Positions 47,015-59,643 of a stretch of DNA of 64,000 bases are shown in pieces (position 1 is the first letter of the stretch; the number at the start of each line of letters is the position of its first letter). Below the pieces are notes generated by a model. The model did no database searches, had not been told where the DNA came from, and saw nothing but the letters and a program-made list of their open reading frames with translations. Made by a program: the position numbers and the translations under genes. This DNA is from Agrostemma githago (lineage: Eukaryota > Streptophyta > Magnoliopsida > Caryophyllales > Caryophyllaceae), in assembly GCA_958450325.1 (NCBI GenBank), contig OY288257.1, positions 14,899,873-14,963,872 on the forward strand. The letters are read 5' to 3'.

Positions 47015-48318
47015 ATGGATTCAATGACCGCATCATCGTCTTCAACGGTTGATAAGCAACTAATCGATTATAACAATGGTGAGTTACAGTGATTCATTCA
47101 CGTTTTTATTCGTTTTTTCTTCACGGATTTCAATAGTAATATTGCTTTCAATCTGCGTTTTCATATTAATGTTTTATCGCGTCAAATTGCGTTTTTTTTT
47201 ACGTCGATCTTCATGTTTATAGTGCTTTCATTGACATTTCGACTTTATTTGCATCAAATTTGCGTCTTTTTGATGTCATTGCGTTTTGATTCATAGTTTC
47301 GTATCAATGGTATTTTGATATCTCGATCTCCATAGATTACAGGTCTCTATGGTTTTTTTCAAGATTTTCCCTGATATCCATTGATACTATTTTTTTGATA
47401 TCAATTAACGCAGATTCGTCGTTGAAGTAACATGCCTTCTGAATTAAAGTAACACTTAATTGTAATTACAGTAACACAAATGAACGTTCAGGAAAAGGGT
47501 TTTGATGATATTGATTCCATTGTTTTATGTTTGTTATTTGAGTTTTCAATGAGGTCCACTGATAATATTGTTTTGTTTTCTATGAACGCAGTCATCTCAT
47601 TCATCATAGATTCATATTGATGGTTAATTGATACTTCATGTCGATTTGGCTTCCCTTTTTATGTCAATTTTCATGTTGATATTGTTTTCATTGTCATTTC
47701 ATTCATTATAGATTCATATTGATGGTTAATTGATATTGATTCCAGAGTTTTATGCTTGTTATTTGGGTTTTCAATGAGGTCCACTAATAATATTGCTTTG
47801 TTTTCTATGAACGCAGTCACGACGTTGAAGTAACATACGCTCTACATTACAGTAACACTCCATTGCAATTACAGTAACACTGAATGTTACGAAACAGTTT
47901 TTGATGATGATGTTAGAGTAACGTACTTTACCAGTTAGAGTAACACAACGTAAGAGCTGAAGTAACACATTGACTGCATGGGCGTAACGCATATGTATTA
48001 ACGTTACAGTAACACTTAATTGCAATTACAGTAACACACTGAACGTTGAGAAACAGTTTTTGATGATGATGTTAGAGTAACGTACTTTACCAGTTAGAGT
48101 AACACAACGTAAGAGTTGAAGTAACACATTGGCTGCATGGGAGTAACACGTTGTTTACTTTTGTGCAGGTGATATTGGAAGTGATGCGAATGCACATGAC
48201 AACACTGATAAAGGTGGATCAGGATGAGGAGGATGAAGTGGATGACGACGACGACGAAGATGAGGAAACTGAGGAAGACACTGAAGAAAATAAGGAGGAA
48301 CAGGAACGTGTGTTTTGA
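47015..48318 (+). pseudogene. Two-exon gene relic in family B copy 3
   Basis: Exon 1 (47015-47078) begins MDSMTASSSSTVDKQLIDYN and ends at a GTGAG donor. The intron (47079-48168) ends TTTTGTGCAG. Exon 2 (48169-48318) continues GDIGSDANAHDNTDKGGSG, then a TGA (48225-48227); in the next frame it is strongly acidic (DEEDEVDDDDDEDEE) to a stop at 48316-48318. The same first exon and acidic end occur in the two minus-strand copies, and copy B4 also keeps a block resembling the start of a FAR1 DNA-binding domain that is missing here. It is therefore probably an internally deleted derivative of a FAR1-type (Mutator-like) transposase gene. The FAR1 assignment is inference. Confidence 0.55.
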
Positions 48319-48780
48319 GAATACTTGTGTTTTTGGTCATGATAAAAATATTTTTCTTTTTTTGTTTACAAGAATAACTGATTTTGTACACATTTTTTAC
48401 AAGTAGCATTGTGCTACGTAGCAATTAACTCTATATTTTATTTAATACATTTTCATTTGGTTAGAGTAACATCTTTGTTCTATTGGAGTAACACCTTCCG
48501 TCAGTTAGAGTAACAGACATAATGCATTAAAGTAACTGAGGACAGCAGCGTTTAAACAAATGATTACCAAAGTAATTGATGATAACTTGGATTGGAACCA
48601 TTAATTACCAAATTAATGATTGTCGTTCTTTAAAGAACGATATATAATGCGTCAGAGTAATTGATGATAATAACATTGTTTAACCATGAGACAAAGAATA
48701 ACACCATTAATTACTTGGAGTAACATCATTTGTTCATTACAGTAACACTTATAATACGTCAATGTAACACGGGTGTGTAG
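47400..48780. repeat. GTTACTNTAAC motif clusters of family B copy 3
   Basis: Repeated CAATTACAGTAACAC, GAAGTAACACATTG and GTTAGAGTAACACAACG. Two ~190-bp blocks (from about 47830 and 47995) are near-identical direct copies. Clusters continue beyond the last exon. Confidence 0.88.
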
Positions 48781-49136
48781 CCTTGCTTGAGTTGAAGATG
48801 AAAGAATGAGCGGGTGTGTGTTTTGAAAGAAATCAGAAGTCGAGAGATTGAGTTTGGGATGATGAAGATGAAGAGTTTTAGTTAGGCGGGTGAATTTGAA
48901 TGAAAAAATTGAATGTAATGAAACATAATCAAGTGAGTTAAGTGGTTGGAGATAATTAAGGGAGGAGAGAGGATTTTATTATATTTTTTTCTAAATATGT
49001 TATATATTACCTTAATTACTAGCCTCAATCACCACCATCCATCCCATCTAAATCAATGGCTCTAAATAGAACTTATGGACTCAAAAAGAAAAAGAGGACT
49101 CACTTGATCTTTACTCTATATATATATATATATATA

Positions 49137-49590
49137 CACGCACACACACACACACTTAAGAACTCAATATATACAGTAAAATAAATGTTATATACACTCA
49201 AATGATTACTATATATGTACACCAATTAATCAACATATATACACTGAAATAATTGTCATATGTACTTAATTATTTGATATAGTAGAAATGTTATATATAT
49301 ACCCTAAAACAGTTATTATGTACACTGAAATTGTTTTTATATACACTAATTTTATTTTAATATTAAAAAAATTGATTTTTTTTTCGGGATTTTTTTTTGG
49401 ATTTTTTTTCTTTTGGAAAAAATGTGTTTATTTTTTTGGAAAAAAATGTGATTTTTTTAGGAGAAAATGTTTTTTTTTGCAGAAAAAAAAAATCGGAATT
49501 TTTTTTTTGGGAAAAAAATATTTTCTTTTTTCAAAAAATATTGATTTTTTTCCGGGAAAAAAAAAATTATGTATGGATTTTTGTTTTAAT

Positions 49591-49592
<2 letters not shown>
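49137..49592. mobile_element. Family A element copy 3, right part
   Basis: Resumes with CACTTAAGAACTCAATATAT at the point where copy 1 has CTATACACACAC then CTTAAGAACTC, and runs through the A/T homopolymer-rich tail to TTTTTGTTTTAATC. It stops there at (TA)n, before the expected CATTGAGGC terminal block. Elements E2 and B3 lie between its two parts. Confidence 0.85.
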
Positions 49593-49653
<61 letters not shown>

Positions 49654-49660
49654 GTATGTA
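49593..49660. repeat. (TA)n(TG)n compound microsatellite
   Basis: TA, TG and TA runs ending GTATGTATAG at the start of family C copy 1. Confidence 0.96.
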
Positions 49661-51652
49661 TAGAAAAAGGATCAAGGGAGTTTGGGTAAAAGTGGGAAGT
49701 TGGGAAGTTGTGTTGTTGACCCTTGATCTTAGGTTGAATGAATGGCTTAGATGGATGATGTATTATAAAAAAAAAAAAAAAAAAAAGGACAACAAACTGG
49801 CAAGCAACAGTGGAGAGAGGGAAGCAACCCTCCCCCTCAATCACACTTCGCAGCAGTGGAGAGAGGGAAGCATTCCTTCCTCAATCAAACTCTCCCTTCC
49901 TCATTACTTCCCTCCTTTTCAATTTATTTCCCTAATTCAATTCATCTCTCTTTGACAAAACTCCATCAAATAAGCTCCATTAATAACTCCGACCATACTC
50001 CGTCAACAACTCCGATCATACTCCGTTTTTAACACAACATGACGTATAATTATACCAAGGTATGTTTATGCATAAACTTTGATATCTTCATTTTTTTTAG
50101 CTTCTTTTTCATCTTCATCTTCGATCATCTTCATCTTCTTCAAACTTCTTTTTATTTTTCATATCTTCTTTTTTTTGGTATTTATAAAATTATTCATCTT
50201 CATTATCTAAAAAAAAGAACAACTTCATCTTTAAGATGGAGTTTGAAGATGAAATTGTTATTTTTTTGTGGGATGAATGGAGTTTGAAGATGAAGATGAA
50301 GATGAACAAGTCATTTAGTGCGTAATGTTTTTGCAGAATTGCAAAGTCACACTCATTATGCTGTACAGTCACACTCATTATGCTGTACAGTCACACTCAT
50401 TATGTTGTAGAATCACGCAGATGTACACTCATTGTAGTCACATATTCAGTTGTATAGTCATACTCATTATGTTGTATAGTCACACTCGCTATGTTGTAGA
50501 ATCACGCAGCTGTAGAATACCTTGGGATTAAGGTATCATTCGTTGAATCATCTTCATCTTCATGCTTGCTTTATTTTTCATACTTTTTTTTTTTGTATTT
50601 ATAAAATTATTCATCTTCATTATCCAAAAAAAAAATGAAGGTTGAATATGGATGAATGAATGTTGAATATTTAATGAATGTTTAGATATTTCATTTTTTT
50701 AAAGTCATAGTCGTTCATTCATCCATATATATTCAACTTTCATTTTTTTTTTGTGGATAGTGAAGATGAATAATTTTATAAATACAAAAAAAAAGTATGA
50801 AAAATAAAACAAGCATGAAAATGAAGATGGTTAAACACATGATACCTTAATCCCAAGGTATTCTACAGCTACGTGATTCTACAACATAATGAGTGTGACT
50901 ATGCAACATACTGAGTGTGACTGTACAACTTAAAGTTTGTGACTATACAACTTAAAGTGTGTGACTTTTTTCAGGTATTTTTAATCTACGTTCAAGTTTC
51001 CACGTTCGTCAAATTCCTACATTCGAACCTCGATGATTTTCAGGTATTGTTTTTATCTTTTTAGAGCATCTTTAAAATAATTAATCATCTTCATCCTCAT
51101 GCTTGTTTTATTTTTCATTCCTTCTTTTTTTTGGTATTTATAATATTATTTATCTTCATTATTCATAAAAAAAAATGAAGGTTGAATATGGATGAAAGAA
51201 AGTTGAGAATTTAATGAATGTTTAAATAATTTGCTCTGATTCATATGTATAATCATCTTTCTAATTATGAATGTGACTTTGATAATGATGATTGAAGAAT
51301 AATTGACTGTATGGCTTTTATTTTCCATGATACGGTTTCAGTTTTGTAGTCACACACTTTAGGTTGTACAGTCAGACTCATTATATTGTATAGTCACACT
51401 CATTATATTGTAGAATCACACAAATTCTTACAGTGATTAGTGTATGTAATCATCTTAGCTAATGATGATTGAAGTATAAATAAGTACGAGTATAATTTAG
51501 TTGTATAGTCACAGAGATTATGTTGTAGAGTCACACAATTAAAGTTGTACAGTCACACTCATTATGCTGTACAATCATGCAGTTGTAGAGTCATTGTAGT
51601 CATATATTCAGTTGTGTTGTGTGATTTAGATTGATTGTGTATTTTGTTGCAG

Positions 51653-51805
51653 CGAAATAGTTGGTGGAAAGAGGAATGTTGGTAAAAGGGGCAGTGGGAA
51701 GAAGAAGGTCGTGGAAGATACAACGACCGACCACGTAATTGGACAATGTATTGTTGCGCACGTACCGGAGACTATCGTTAAGCTCTTGTGTGTTTATGTG
51801 AGATA
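51653..51805 (+). pseudogene. Conserved last exon in family C copy 1 (plus)
   Basis: After an acceptor (TTTTGTTGCAG) the open frame reads EIVGGKRNVGKRGSGKKKVV, then EDTTTDHVIGQCIVAHVPET and IVKLLCVYVR to a TAA. The Lys-rich start and hydrophobic end are kept in 58478-58632, so it was once coding. I do not recognise the protein; the tail of a transposase is possible. Confidence 0.5.
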
Positions 51806-52613
51806 AAATATTTGCTTTAGGATGAACGTACTATGTGTAAATGATGTTTGGTGGGTTAGAATATTTTTATGTTTGACGTACTATATGTAAAGGATGGACT
51901 TTGTCCAATGTAAATATATTTTTCATCGCTATTTTCTGGTTTCATAATTAATCACGCGAGGTCTATAGCAAAATCACATATCCTTCCACCTGTGTGACTA
52001 TACAACATAATCTCTTTGACTATACGACTAAATTATACTCGTACTTATTTATACTTCAATCATCATTAGCAAAGATGATTACATACACTAATCACTGCAA
52101 GAATTTGTGTGATTCTACAATACAATGACTCTACAACTACATGATTGTACAGCATAATGAGTGTGATTGTAAAACTTTAACTGTGTGACTATACAACATA
52201 AACTGTGTGATCCTAAAACATAATGACTGTGATCTTACAACATAACGAGTATGACTATACAACTTCAAATGTGTGACTATACAACATAATCTCTGTGACT
52301 ATACAACTAAATTATACTCGTACTTATTTATACTTCAATCATCATTGGCAAAGATGATTACATACACTAATCACTGCAAGAATTTGTGTGATTCTACAAT
52401 ATAATGAGTGTGACTATACAATATAATGAGTGTGACTGTACAACCTAAAGTGTGTGACTACAAAACTGAAACCGTAAAATGGAAAATAAAAGCCATATAG
52501 TCAATTATTCTTCAATCATCATTTGCAAAGTCACATTCATAATTAGAAAGATGATTATACATACGATTCAGAACAAATTATCTAAACATTCATTAAATAT
52601 TCAACCTTCATTT

Positions 52614-52737
52614 TAATCTTCGCAACAATACATTGTCCAATTACGTGATCGATCGTTGTATCTTCCACGACCTTCTTCTTCCCACCGCCTCTTTTACCAA
52701 CATTCCTCTTTCCACCAATCATTTCGCTGCAACAAAA
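52614..52737 (-). pseudogene. Same exon, inverted copy in family C copy 1
   Basis: The minus strand again encodes GGKRNVGKRGGGKKKVVEDT and DHVIGQCIVAKI, then departs from the other copies: the VPETIVKLLCVYVR end is missing. The exon therefore exists in both arms of the fold-back. Confidence 0.5.
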
Positions 52738-53938
52738 CACACAATCAATCAAAACCACACATACAACTGAATATGTGACTACAATGAGTGTACAGCTGCG
52801 TGATTGTACAACATAATGAGTGTGACTATACAACTTTAACTGTGTGACTGTACAACATAAACGGTGTGATCCTAAAACATAATGACTGTGATCATACAAC
52901 ATAACGAGTATGACTATACAACTTCAACTATGTGACTATACAACATAATCTCTGTGATTATACAACTAAATTATAACATTAATTAAATATTCAATCTTCA
53001 TTCATTCATATTCAACCTTCATTTTAATCCATATTTAATCTTCATTTTTTTTGGATAATGAAGATGAATAATTTTATAAATACAAAAAAAAGGTATGAAA
53101 AGTAAAACAAGCATGAAGATGAAGATGATTCAACGAATGATACCTTAATCCCAAGGTATTCTACAGCTGCGTGATTCTACAACATAGCGAGTGTGACTAT
53201 ACAGCATAATGAGTATGACTATACAACTGAATATGTGACTACAATGAGTGTACATCTGCGTGATTCTACAACATAATGAGTGTGACTGTACAACATAATG
53301 AGTGTGACTGTACAGCATAATGAGCATGACTTTGCAATTCTGCAAAACATTACGCACTAAATGACTTGTTCATCTTCAAGCTCCATTCATCCCACAAAAA
53401 AATAACAACTTCATCTTCAAACTCCATCTTAAAGATGAAGTTGTTCTTTTTTTTTAGATAATAAAGATGAATAATTTTATAAATATAAAAATAAAAAGAC
53501 ATGAAAAATAAAAAGAAGCATGAAGATGAAGATGAAGATGAAGCACGAAAATGAAGATGAAGATGATGAAGATGAACATACCTTCGTATGATGATCGAAG
53601 TTACTGACGGAGTATGGTGGGTTAAAAACGCAGTATAATCGGAGTAGTTGACGGAGTATGGTCGGAGTTATTAATGGTGATTATTTGTTGGGGTTTTGTT
53701 AGAAAGAGATAAATTGAGTTGAGAAATGAATTGAAAATGAGGGGTTTGGGAAGTGTATGAGGGAAGTAATGTAGGGATTGATTTGGGTGAGGGGATGTTT
53801 CCGTCTCTCCACTGCTGCTATGTCAGTTGATTGTCTCCTTTTTTTTTTAATAATTGAACCCATCCATCTTAGGATGAATGGATGGGTGGGATTAACACTA
53901 AGGGAGAGTTAGGGAGTTATTAACTTCCCTGATCCTCC

Positions 53939-53942
<4 letters not shown>

Positions 53943-54000
<58 letters not shown>

Positions 54001-54062
54001 GTATATGTATATGTATGTATATATATATATATATATATACACGTATATATATATATATGTAC

Positions 54063-54098
<36 letters not shown>

Positions 54099-54238
54099 CA
54101 TATATATATATATATGTACATACATACATATATATATGTATGTATATATATATATATGTATATATGTACATACATATATATATGTATATATGTATATATA
54201 TATATATATGTATATATGTACATATATATATATATATA
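53943..54238. repeat. (TA)n microsatellite with ATGT interruptions
   Basis: About 300 bp of TA mixed with TATGTA and TACATA. It joins family C copy 1 and family B copy 4. Long Ile-Tyr-His frames over it on both strands are not genes. Confidence 0.97.
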
Positions 54239-55136
54239 GGAAGAATTAAGTGAGTCCTCCTATATATATTGAGTCCATGAGTCCAATCTTGGACCATTGA
54301 TCAAGTGGAAGATGAATGATTGTGATTGCTTGAGGTGAAATAAGGAAATAACTAACAAATCTTGTTAAATATATCATTTCTCTCCCTTCCTTAATTATCT
54401 CAATGCATATCTTCTCTCTCTCATCTCAATCTTTTAATTGTCTATTTCTCTCACACAACAAGTTTCTTCAAAATTAAGTTTTTTTCATCTTCACCAAAAA
54501 ATCATCATTTTTCTACTGTCATTGTACGTATGTTACTATGTTACTGCCATAATCCATAAACTATGTTACTTTAACTCATACAATGTGTTACTTTAATTCA
54601 TGAAATGTGTTAATTTAACTCATAAAACTGTGTTACTTTAACTCATAAAATATGTTACGTTGTATAATAGTCTCTTGCAAAAACTGTTACTTTAACTCAT
54701 ATAATGTGTTACTCTAATTCATGAACTGTGTTACTTTAACTCATAAAATCTGTTACGTTGCATAATAGTGTTTTGCAAAAACATGACTTCTAATCAACCA
54801 AAAGAATAATGTATGTTTCTATTAAGGATACTCCAAAACAAAAATTATAAAACTCCATTATAATATTCCAATGTTTCACACCTGTTACTCTAAGAACTGG
54901 ATATTGGAAATCAAATTACACTCATAAATTGTGTTACTGTAACTCATTAAGTATGTTACTTTAACGCATAACGTGTGTTATTCTAACTCATTTTACTCCA
55001 ATAAAGGATGTTACTCTAAGGACTAGATATTGGAAAATCAATCAAACTCATAAACTGTATTACTGTAACTTATTCAGTATGTTACTCTAATGAATAATAT
55101 ATGTTACTCTAACAATATATTGTCCTACTCAGAATT

Positions 55137-55441
55137 GTGCTTCTTCTTCTTCATCCTCTTCTTCTTCTTCGTCTTCTTCTTCTTCTTCTTCTTATTCTCC
55201 TTCTTCATCGTCAAACGATGACTTACATGACGTTTCCTAATGATTCTTTCTTCTTCTTCTTCTTCTTCTTATCATTTACATCTTTGAAGATCTGCTCTAT
55301 GTATGGAGTGAAACTCTCACCCACATCCTTGCACCATTCTTCTGCTTTTACGTCTACTACAAAAACAAGAACAATGTCAATAAACGTGGCGACAAACAAA
55401 CAATCAGAACTTGAAATATGGCGGTATTCTAACCAAAACAT
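55137..55441 (-). pseudogene. FAR1-like exon and acidic tail in family B copy 4
   Basis: The minus strand reads VVDVKAEEWCKDVGESFTPY then IEQIFKDVNDKKKKK. PYIxQIFxD is how many plant FAR1/FRS proteins and FAR1-type Mutator transposases enter their zinc-binding domain, but the domain itself is absent. A Glu/Asp-rich block (GAAGAAGAAG repeats, 55137-55200) follows out of frame. Supports a deleted FAR1-type transposase gene. Motif resemblance only. Confidence 0.45.
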
Positions 55442-56133
55442 TAATAACTAAATCCGATGACATGTTACTCTAATGCTTCAAATGTGTAACTGTAATACAT
55501 TAGGTTTGAATGAGAGTATGAATGACAGTATAAACATGTATACTGCTATGAATAAGAGTATGAATGAGAACGTTATACTTTGATATCGTTTCCTATTTTG
55601 ATGACAATCATGTTCCATCATTATAGGAAGCATTATATTTTAATATGACAATATTCTAAATCCTTTGTTACTCCAATGCATTACAGTAACAGATGACAAG
55701 AATTAAAGTAACAGATGAAGTGCATTAAAGTAACACGAGATTCAATTAACAGAAGATGTCTATACACAGGATTAGACATTAAAATAACAGATGATCTATA
55801 TTAAAGTAACATATTATGTGCATTACAATAACTCCATATATATGTTTGTGTGAAAAAATCATATAATGATCAGATCTTTAAAAAATCATACTATGAACGT
55901 AAAATCTAAATATGAAGCATCTTAATGACTTCCATGGCAATGAAAGCATAACAATTGATGAAGATTATGAAAAACCTAAATAATAATCAGTGAAGATTAT
56001 GAAAAAAACCTAAATAATAAACCTAACAATCTGCAATCTATACTAACACAAGAGCAATGAATCGTTTATATGAATATATGATGAATGAAATGAATAAAAT
56101 TGACGCAAAACATGAAAGTAATATCGAAACTCA

Positions 56134-56198
56134 CCATTGTTGTACTCCACGAATTGCTTATCAACAGTTGATGATGATCTCGCGATCGTTGAATCCAT
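56134..56198 (-). pseudogene. Relic first exon, family B copy 4
   Basis: ATG at 56198 begins MDSTIARSSSTVDKQFVEYN and ends at a GTGAG donor, as in copies 1 and 3. Confidence 0.65.
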
Positions 56199-56469
56199 AG
56201 TAACGTGATGTCGAACAAAGATTTTGAATGAATGGATGGATGAACGTGATGTTGGAAGCATTTTTTTTTTAGGTTTGATGAACGTGGTAACATGAATGAA
56301 TGAATGGGTGAATGAATGTGATATTATTGTTTCCTAAAATTATGGGAGTTATTTTAGGAAGCAGTATCTCCCTTCTTTTTTTTAATGAATCATGTCCATC
56401 CATCCTCATCGCATCCAATGGATGGGATGAGGACTTATAGACTCATGTATAGAGAAGGACTCATAAGAG

Positions 56470-56604
<135 letters not shown>

Positions 56605-57776
56605 GATCAAGGGAGTTGGGTGTGGATTGGGAAGTTGTGTTGTTGGCCTTCATTTGGTTTGGATGGATGGCTTAGATGGATGGTGTGTTGTATTAAAAAA
56701 AAAAGGCAAGTTTAATCTCTCCAGTGACAACAGTAGTAGCAGCGTAGCAGTGGCAGCAGCAACTTTACCCTTTCTCACACTATCAATCCCACCCACCTCT
56801 CTCTCAACCCAATTCAAATTAATTCATTTCTATCACCAATTTTTTTCTACTCATCAAACCACTCACCCTCTACATGCTTCAAAATTTCAATATTTTGTCT
56901 TCATAAATTTTAACCCCAAAATTGTCAACTTTCATTCATCTTCATCTTCAACATCTTCATCTTCAAGCTTTATTCATCCCACAAAAAAACTTCATCTTCA
57001 AGCTTCATTCATCCAACAAAAAAGAAGAATTATTTCTTTATTTTCAAGGTTCATTAATCCGAAAAAAAAGAGAACAACTTCATCTTAAAGATGAAGTTGT
57101 TCTTTTTTTTTGAATAATGAAGATGAATAATTTTATAAATACAAAAAAAAGAAGGTATGAAAAATAAAAAGAAGCTTGAAGAAGATGAAGATGATCGAAG
57201 ATGAAGACGAAGATGAAGAAGAAGCTAAAAAAAATGAAGATGATCAAAGTTTATGCATAAACATACTTTGGCAAAAAAAATCTAATTTAAAAAAGAACAA
57301 CTCATTTAGTGCGTAATGTTTTTACAGAATTGCTTGGTCACACACTTTCAGTTGTATAGTCACACTCATTATGTTGTAGAATCACGCAGCTGTACACTCA
57401 TTGAGTCACATATTCAGTTGTATAGTCATACTCATTATGCTATATAGTCACACTCGCTATGTTGTAGAATCACGCAGTTGTAGAATACCTTGGGGTTAAG
57501 GTATCATTCGTTGAATCATCTTCATCTTCATGCTTATTTTATTTTTCATACCTTCTTTTTTTGGTATTTATAAAGTTATTCATCTTCATTATCCAAAAAA
57601 AAAATGAAGGTTGAATATGGATGAATGGACGACTGTGACTTTCCTCAGTAACGACATTAAAAAAAATGAAAGTATTAATCACATACAAAATTAAATAAAC
57701 ATTCATTAAATATTCAACCTCCAAAAATTGTGACTTTTTTCATTAAATATTCAACAAAAAAACATTCTAATTAATA

Positions 57777-57867
57777 CTCCCTCCGGTCATTATTTTTCGC
57801 CCCACTTCATGAATATGTGTGAGGAAGATTTTAATGAAGTGGGGCGAAAAATAGTCACCGGATGGAG
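57777..57867. mobile_element. 91-bp Stowaway-like MITE in family C copy 2
   Basis: Ends CTCCCTCCGGTCATTATTTT and its complement, with TA at 57775-57776 and 57868-57869. Same length and hairpin plan as 7562-7652 (TCGCCCCACTTCAT in both). Confidence 0.92.
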
Positions 57868-58477
57868 TATATGTTCTAGTTAGAAATATTATTTTGATTG
57901 ACTATAAAAACATTTTAATTAAAAAAATAATAACAACTCATTTTGTGCGTAATGTTCTTGCAAAATTGCAAGGTCACACACTTTCAGTTGTATAGTCACA
58001 CTCTTTATGTTGTATAGTCACACTCATTATGTTGACGTTCAACATTACGCACAAAATGAGTGTGATTCTACAACATAATGAGTGTGATTTTACAATATAA
58101 TGAGTGTGATTCTACTACATGGCAAGTGTGACTATAGAAAATGAAAAACCAAAATCTGTCCCGGTTATACAATATTAGGAGTGTGACTATACAACTTAGC
58201 TAGTGTGACTATACAATATGGCGAATGTGACTATATAAATACGACCACTTTTGGCTACAAACCAATAGGTGCACAGCTGCGTGGTTTTAAAGGTGGAAGG
58301 ATAAGTGATTTTGCTATAGACCTCACGTGATTAATTATGAAACTAGAAAATAGCGAAGGAAATATATTTACATTAGACAAAGTTCATCCTTTACCTATAG
58401 TAAGTCAAACATAAAAATATTCTAACCAACCAAACATCTTTTACATATAGCACGTCTATCCTAAAGCAAACATTCTA

Positions 58478-58632
58478 TCTCACATAAACACACAAGAGCT
58501 TAACGATGGTCTCCGGTACGTGCGCAACAATACGTTGTCCAATTAAGTGGTCGGTCGCTGTATCTTCCACGACCTTCTTCTTCCCACCGCCTCTTTTACC
58601 AACATTCCTCTTTCCACCAACTATTTCGCTGC
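58478..58632 (-). pseudogene. Conserved last exon in family C copy 2 (minus)
   Basis: The minus strand reads EIVGGKRNVGKRGGGKKKVV, then DTATDHLIGQRIVAHVPETI and VKLLCVYVR to a TAG. Differences from 51653-51805 include conservative replacements such as V to L, while the frame is kept. Confidence 0.5.
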
Positions 58633-59531
58633 AACAAAACACACAATCAATCTAAATCACACAACACAACTGAATATGTGACTACAATGACTGTACAACT
58701 GCATGATTGTACAACATAATGAGTGTGACTATACAACTTTAACTGTGTGACTATACAACATAAATTGTGTGATCCTACAACATAATAACTGTGATCCTAC
58801 AACATAACGAGTATGACTATACAAATTCAACTATGTGACTATACAACATAATCTCTGTGACTATACAACTATATTATACTCGTACTTATTTATACTTCAA
58901 TCATCATTAGCAAAGATGATTACATACACTTAATCACTGCAAGAATTTGTGTGATTTTACAATATAATGAGTGTGACTATACAATATAATAATGAGGGTG
59001 ACTATACAACCTAAAGTGTGTGACTACAAAACTGAAACCGTAAAATGGAAAATAAAACTCATACAGTCAATTATTCTTCAATCATCATTAGCAAAGTCAC
59101 ATTCATAATTAGAAAGATGATTATACATACGAATCAGAGCAAATTATTTAAACATTCATTACATATTCAACTTTCATTCATCCATATTCAACCTTCATTT
59201 TTTTGTGAATAATGAACATAAATAATATTATAAATACCAAAAAAAAGAAGGAATGAAAAATAAAACAAGCATGAGGATGAAGATGATTAATTATTTTAAA
59301 GATGCTCTAAAAAGATAAAAACAAATACCTGAAAATCGTCGAGGTTCGGAAGTAGGTATTTGACGAATGTGGAAACTTGAACGTAGATAAAAAAATACCT
59401 GAAAAAAGTCACACACTTTAAATTGTATAGTCACACACTTTAAGTTGTACAGTCACACTCATTATGTTGCATAGTCACACTCATTATGTTGTAGAATCAC
59501 GCAGCTGTAGAATACCTTGGGATTAGGGTAT

Positions 59532-59643
59532 TGTGAACATGACATAGGTCCACTCCGAAGCGGCCACACGCGGGTTTGGGGAGGCGAATGAATCTGCATA
59601 TGAGAAGGTCAAATTGAAATTTAAATCGAAGTTGGAGTCGCCA
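59532..59643 (-). other. Ogre/Tat leader and primer site (minus)
   Basis: The minus strand reads TGGCGACTCC (59634-59643) next to the LTR, then a leader with AAACCCGCGTGTGGCCGCTT. It is cut at about 59532 by the junction with family C copy 2. Confidence 0.7.

Larger units (their letters stand above)
46715..49115 (+). mobile_element. Family B (TA)n-associated element, copy 3 (full length)
   Basis: Left end GAGTAAGGCTCTTATGAGTCC; right end, inverted, GAGTAAAGATCAAGTGAGTCC. (TA)n on both sides. It contains a two-exon gene relic (47015-48318) whose intron is packed with GTTACTNTAAC motifs. It inserted in family A copy 3. Confidence 0.88.
50330..53360. repeat. TATAGTCACACTCATTATG motif clusters of family C
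   Basis: Dozens of copies of a 20-24-bp unit near GTATAGTCACACTCATTATG followed by TTGT, plus variants such as TGTAGAATCACGCAGCTGTA. Left-half copies are mostly direct, right-half copies inverted. Frames that span them encode repeated SHTHYVVQSH text, a by-product of the motif. Confidence 0.9.
49661..53942. mobile_element. Family C (TA)n-associated element, copy 1, giant fold-back
   Basis: Left end AAAAAGGATCAAGGGAGTTT; right end, inverted, GAGGGAGGATCAGGGAAGTT. Its outer ~1.3-1.6 kb are inverted copies: CCATTAATAACTCCGACCAT (49977) recurs as its complement near 53650, and 50325-50545 recurs inverted at 53120-53355. The centre holds further inverted and duplicated blocks. (TA)n on both sides. 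Confidence 0.85.

Noticed and set aside
50325..50531. 68-residue frame with repeated SHTHYAVQSHSLC text, and its partner at 53145-53357
   Set aside because: A by-product of the TATAGTCACACTCATTATG motif. It is conserved between arms only because the DNA is an inverted copy.
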